In this document: positions 63,919-64,000 of the stretch, one piece after another
How the letters are laid out: every line of letters starts with the position of its first letter
Position numbering within the stretch: position 1 is the stretch's first letter
NCBI RefSeq assembly: GCF_028736925.1
Contig: NZ_JAQZAT010000006.1
Location: 1 to 64,000 of the forward strand
Length of the DNA stretch: 64,000 nucleotides
Direction of reading: 5' to 3'
Origin: Flavivirga sp. 57AJ16
GTDB taxonomy: Bacteria; Bacteroidota; Bacteroidia; Flavobacteriales; Flavobacteriaceae
The notes under the pieces: generated by a model
Database searches by the model: none
Told to the model about the DNA's origin: nothing
What the model saw: only the letters and a program-made list of their open reading frames with translations
Position numbers and translations under genes: made by a program

Positions 63919-64000
63919 ATGAGTTTATATATGTTACCATTAGCAATTGGACCTTGGCAAATAGCATTGATCGTACTTGCTGTTTTGCTATTGTTTGGCG
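63919..64000 (+). CDS. tatA: Sec-independent translocase TatA/TatE (5' part)
   Basis: The visible 27 residues, with LAIGPWQIALIVLAVLLLFG, are the N-terminal membrane helix and FG hinge of TatA/TatE proteins, which form the pore for folded proteins with twin-arginine signals. The start at 63919 gives MSLYMLPL; an ATG at 63931 is an equally good alternative. The gene runs off the right edge. It is divergent from the M23 gene. Confidence 0.85.
   Translation, partial: MSLYMLPLAIGPWQIALIVLAVLLLFG

Overview
The window looks like a chromosomal segment from a member of the Flavobacteriaceae (Bacteroidota), probably marine. The DNA is AT-rich, the promoters that can be read are of the TTG / TAnnTTTG type, and many genes belong to families typical of or restricted to this group: the SprE/PorW gliding and type IX secretion lipoprotein, DUF4292, DUF4254, DUF5687, a split ATP synthase operon, GH3-like proteins, and short conserved membrane proteins that I would place in DUF6168, DUF6427 and DUF6341. 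No rRNA, tRNA or CRISPR array was seen. Product names rest on reading motifs in the translated sequence; no database search was run.

Layout. 0-8 kb, minus strand: an envelope group (EnvC-like activator, DUF4292 lipoprotein, TPR protein), a nucleotidyltransferase, dUTPase, a Wzx-like flippase and a small lipoprotein. The nucleotidyltransferase gene is bracketed by one intact and one decayed copy of a small GIY-YIG nuclease cassette, both bounded by short hairpins. 8-17 kb, minus strand: sprE, bactofilin, atpZ, a small membrane protein, then atpB-E-F-H-A-G behind its own promoter; atpD and atpC are absent here. 17-20.3 kb: a PadR-type regulator with a DUF2059 protein and an ABC exporter. 20.4-28.3 kb: a flavin/2Fe-2S reductase, a GT9 heptosyltransferase-like gene, DUF4254, upp, two small membrane proteins, purD and a ParE-type toxin-antitoxin pair.

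28.5-58.9 kb is a large surface-glycan region. A short plus-strand unit (CapK-like adenylate enzyme, WecB, GT4) converges on a long minus-strand locus. Read in its direction of transcription, the long locus begins with a Wzz-like protein and rfbB-A-C-D for dTDP-L-rhamnose. It continues with a wbpA-D-E-B-I set that could make UDP-ManNAc3NAcA, a Wzx flippase, glycosyltransferases, a glucuronyl C5-epimerase-like protein next to an unknown exported protein, two Wzy/WaaL-like proteins and a leucine-rich-repeat lipoprotein. It ends with a WecA-like transferase, UDP-glucose dehydrogenase, UDP-glucuronate decarboxylase and a WbaP-like initiating transferase. An AAA/DUF4143 ATPase preceded by a perfect 47-base palindrome sits between the two genes of the UDP-xylose branch.

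58.9-64 kb returns to conserved chromosome: a DUF6909-like protein, a GH3-like protein, an M23 peptidase and the start of tatA.

The window is rich in short dispersed elements: ATnCCTGC hairpins, paired CCCCT/AGGGG inverted repeats (one fills the atpA-atpG spacer), two about 161-bp MITE-like elements with ATACCA...TGGTAT ends, and simple repeats. One of the simple repeats appears to have become the N-terminus of RfbD. The GIY-YIG/hairpin cassette, the ATPase-palindrome unit and the epimerase/exported-protein pair are the best candidates for something not yet described.
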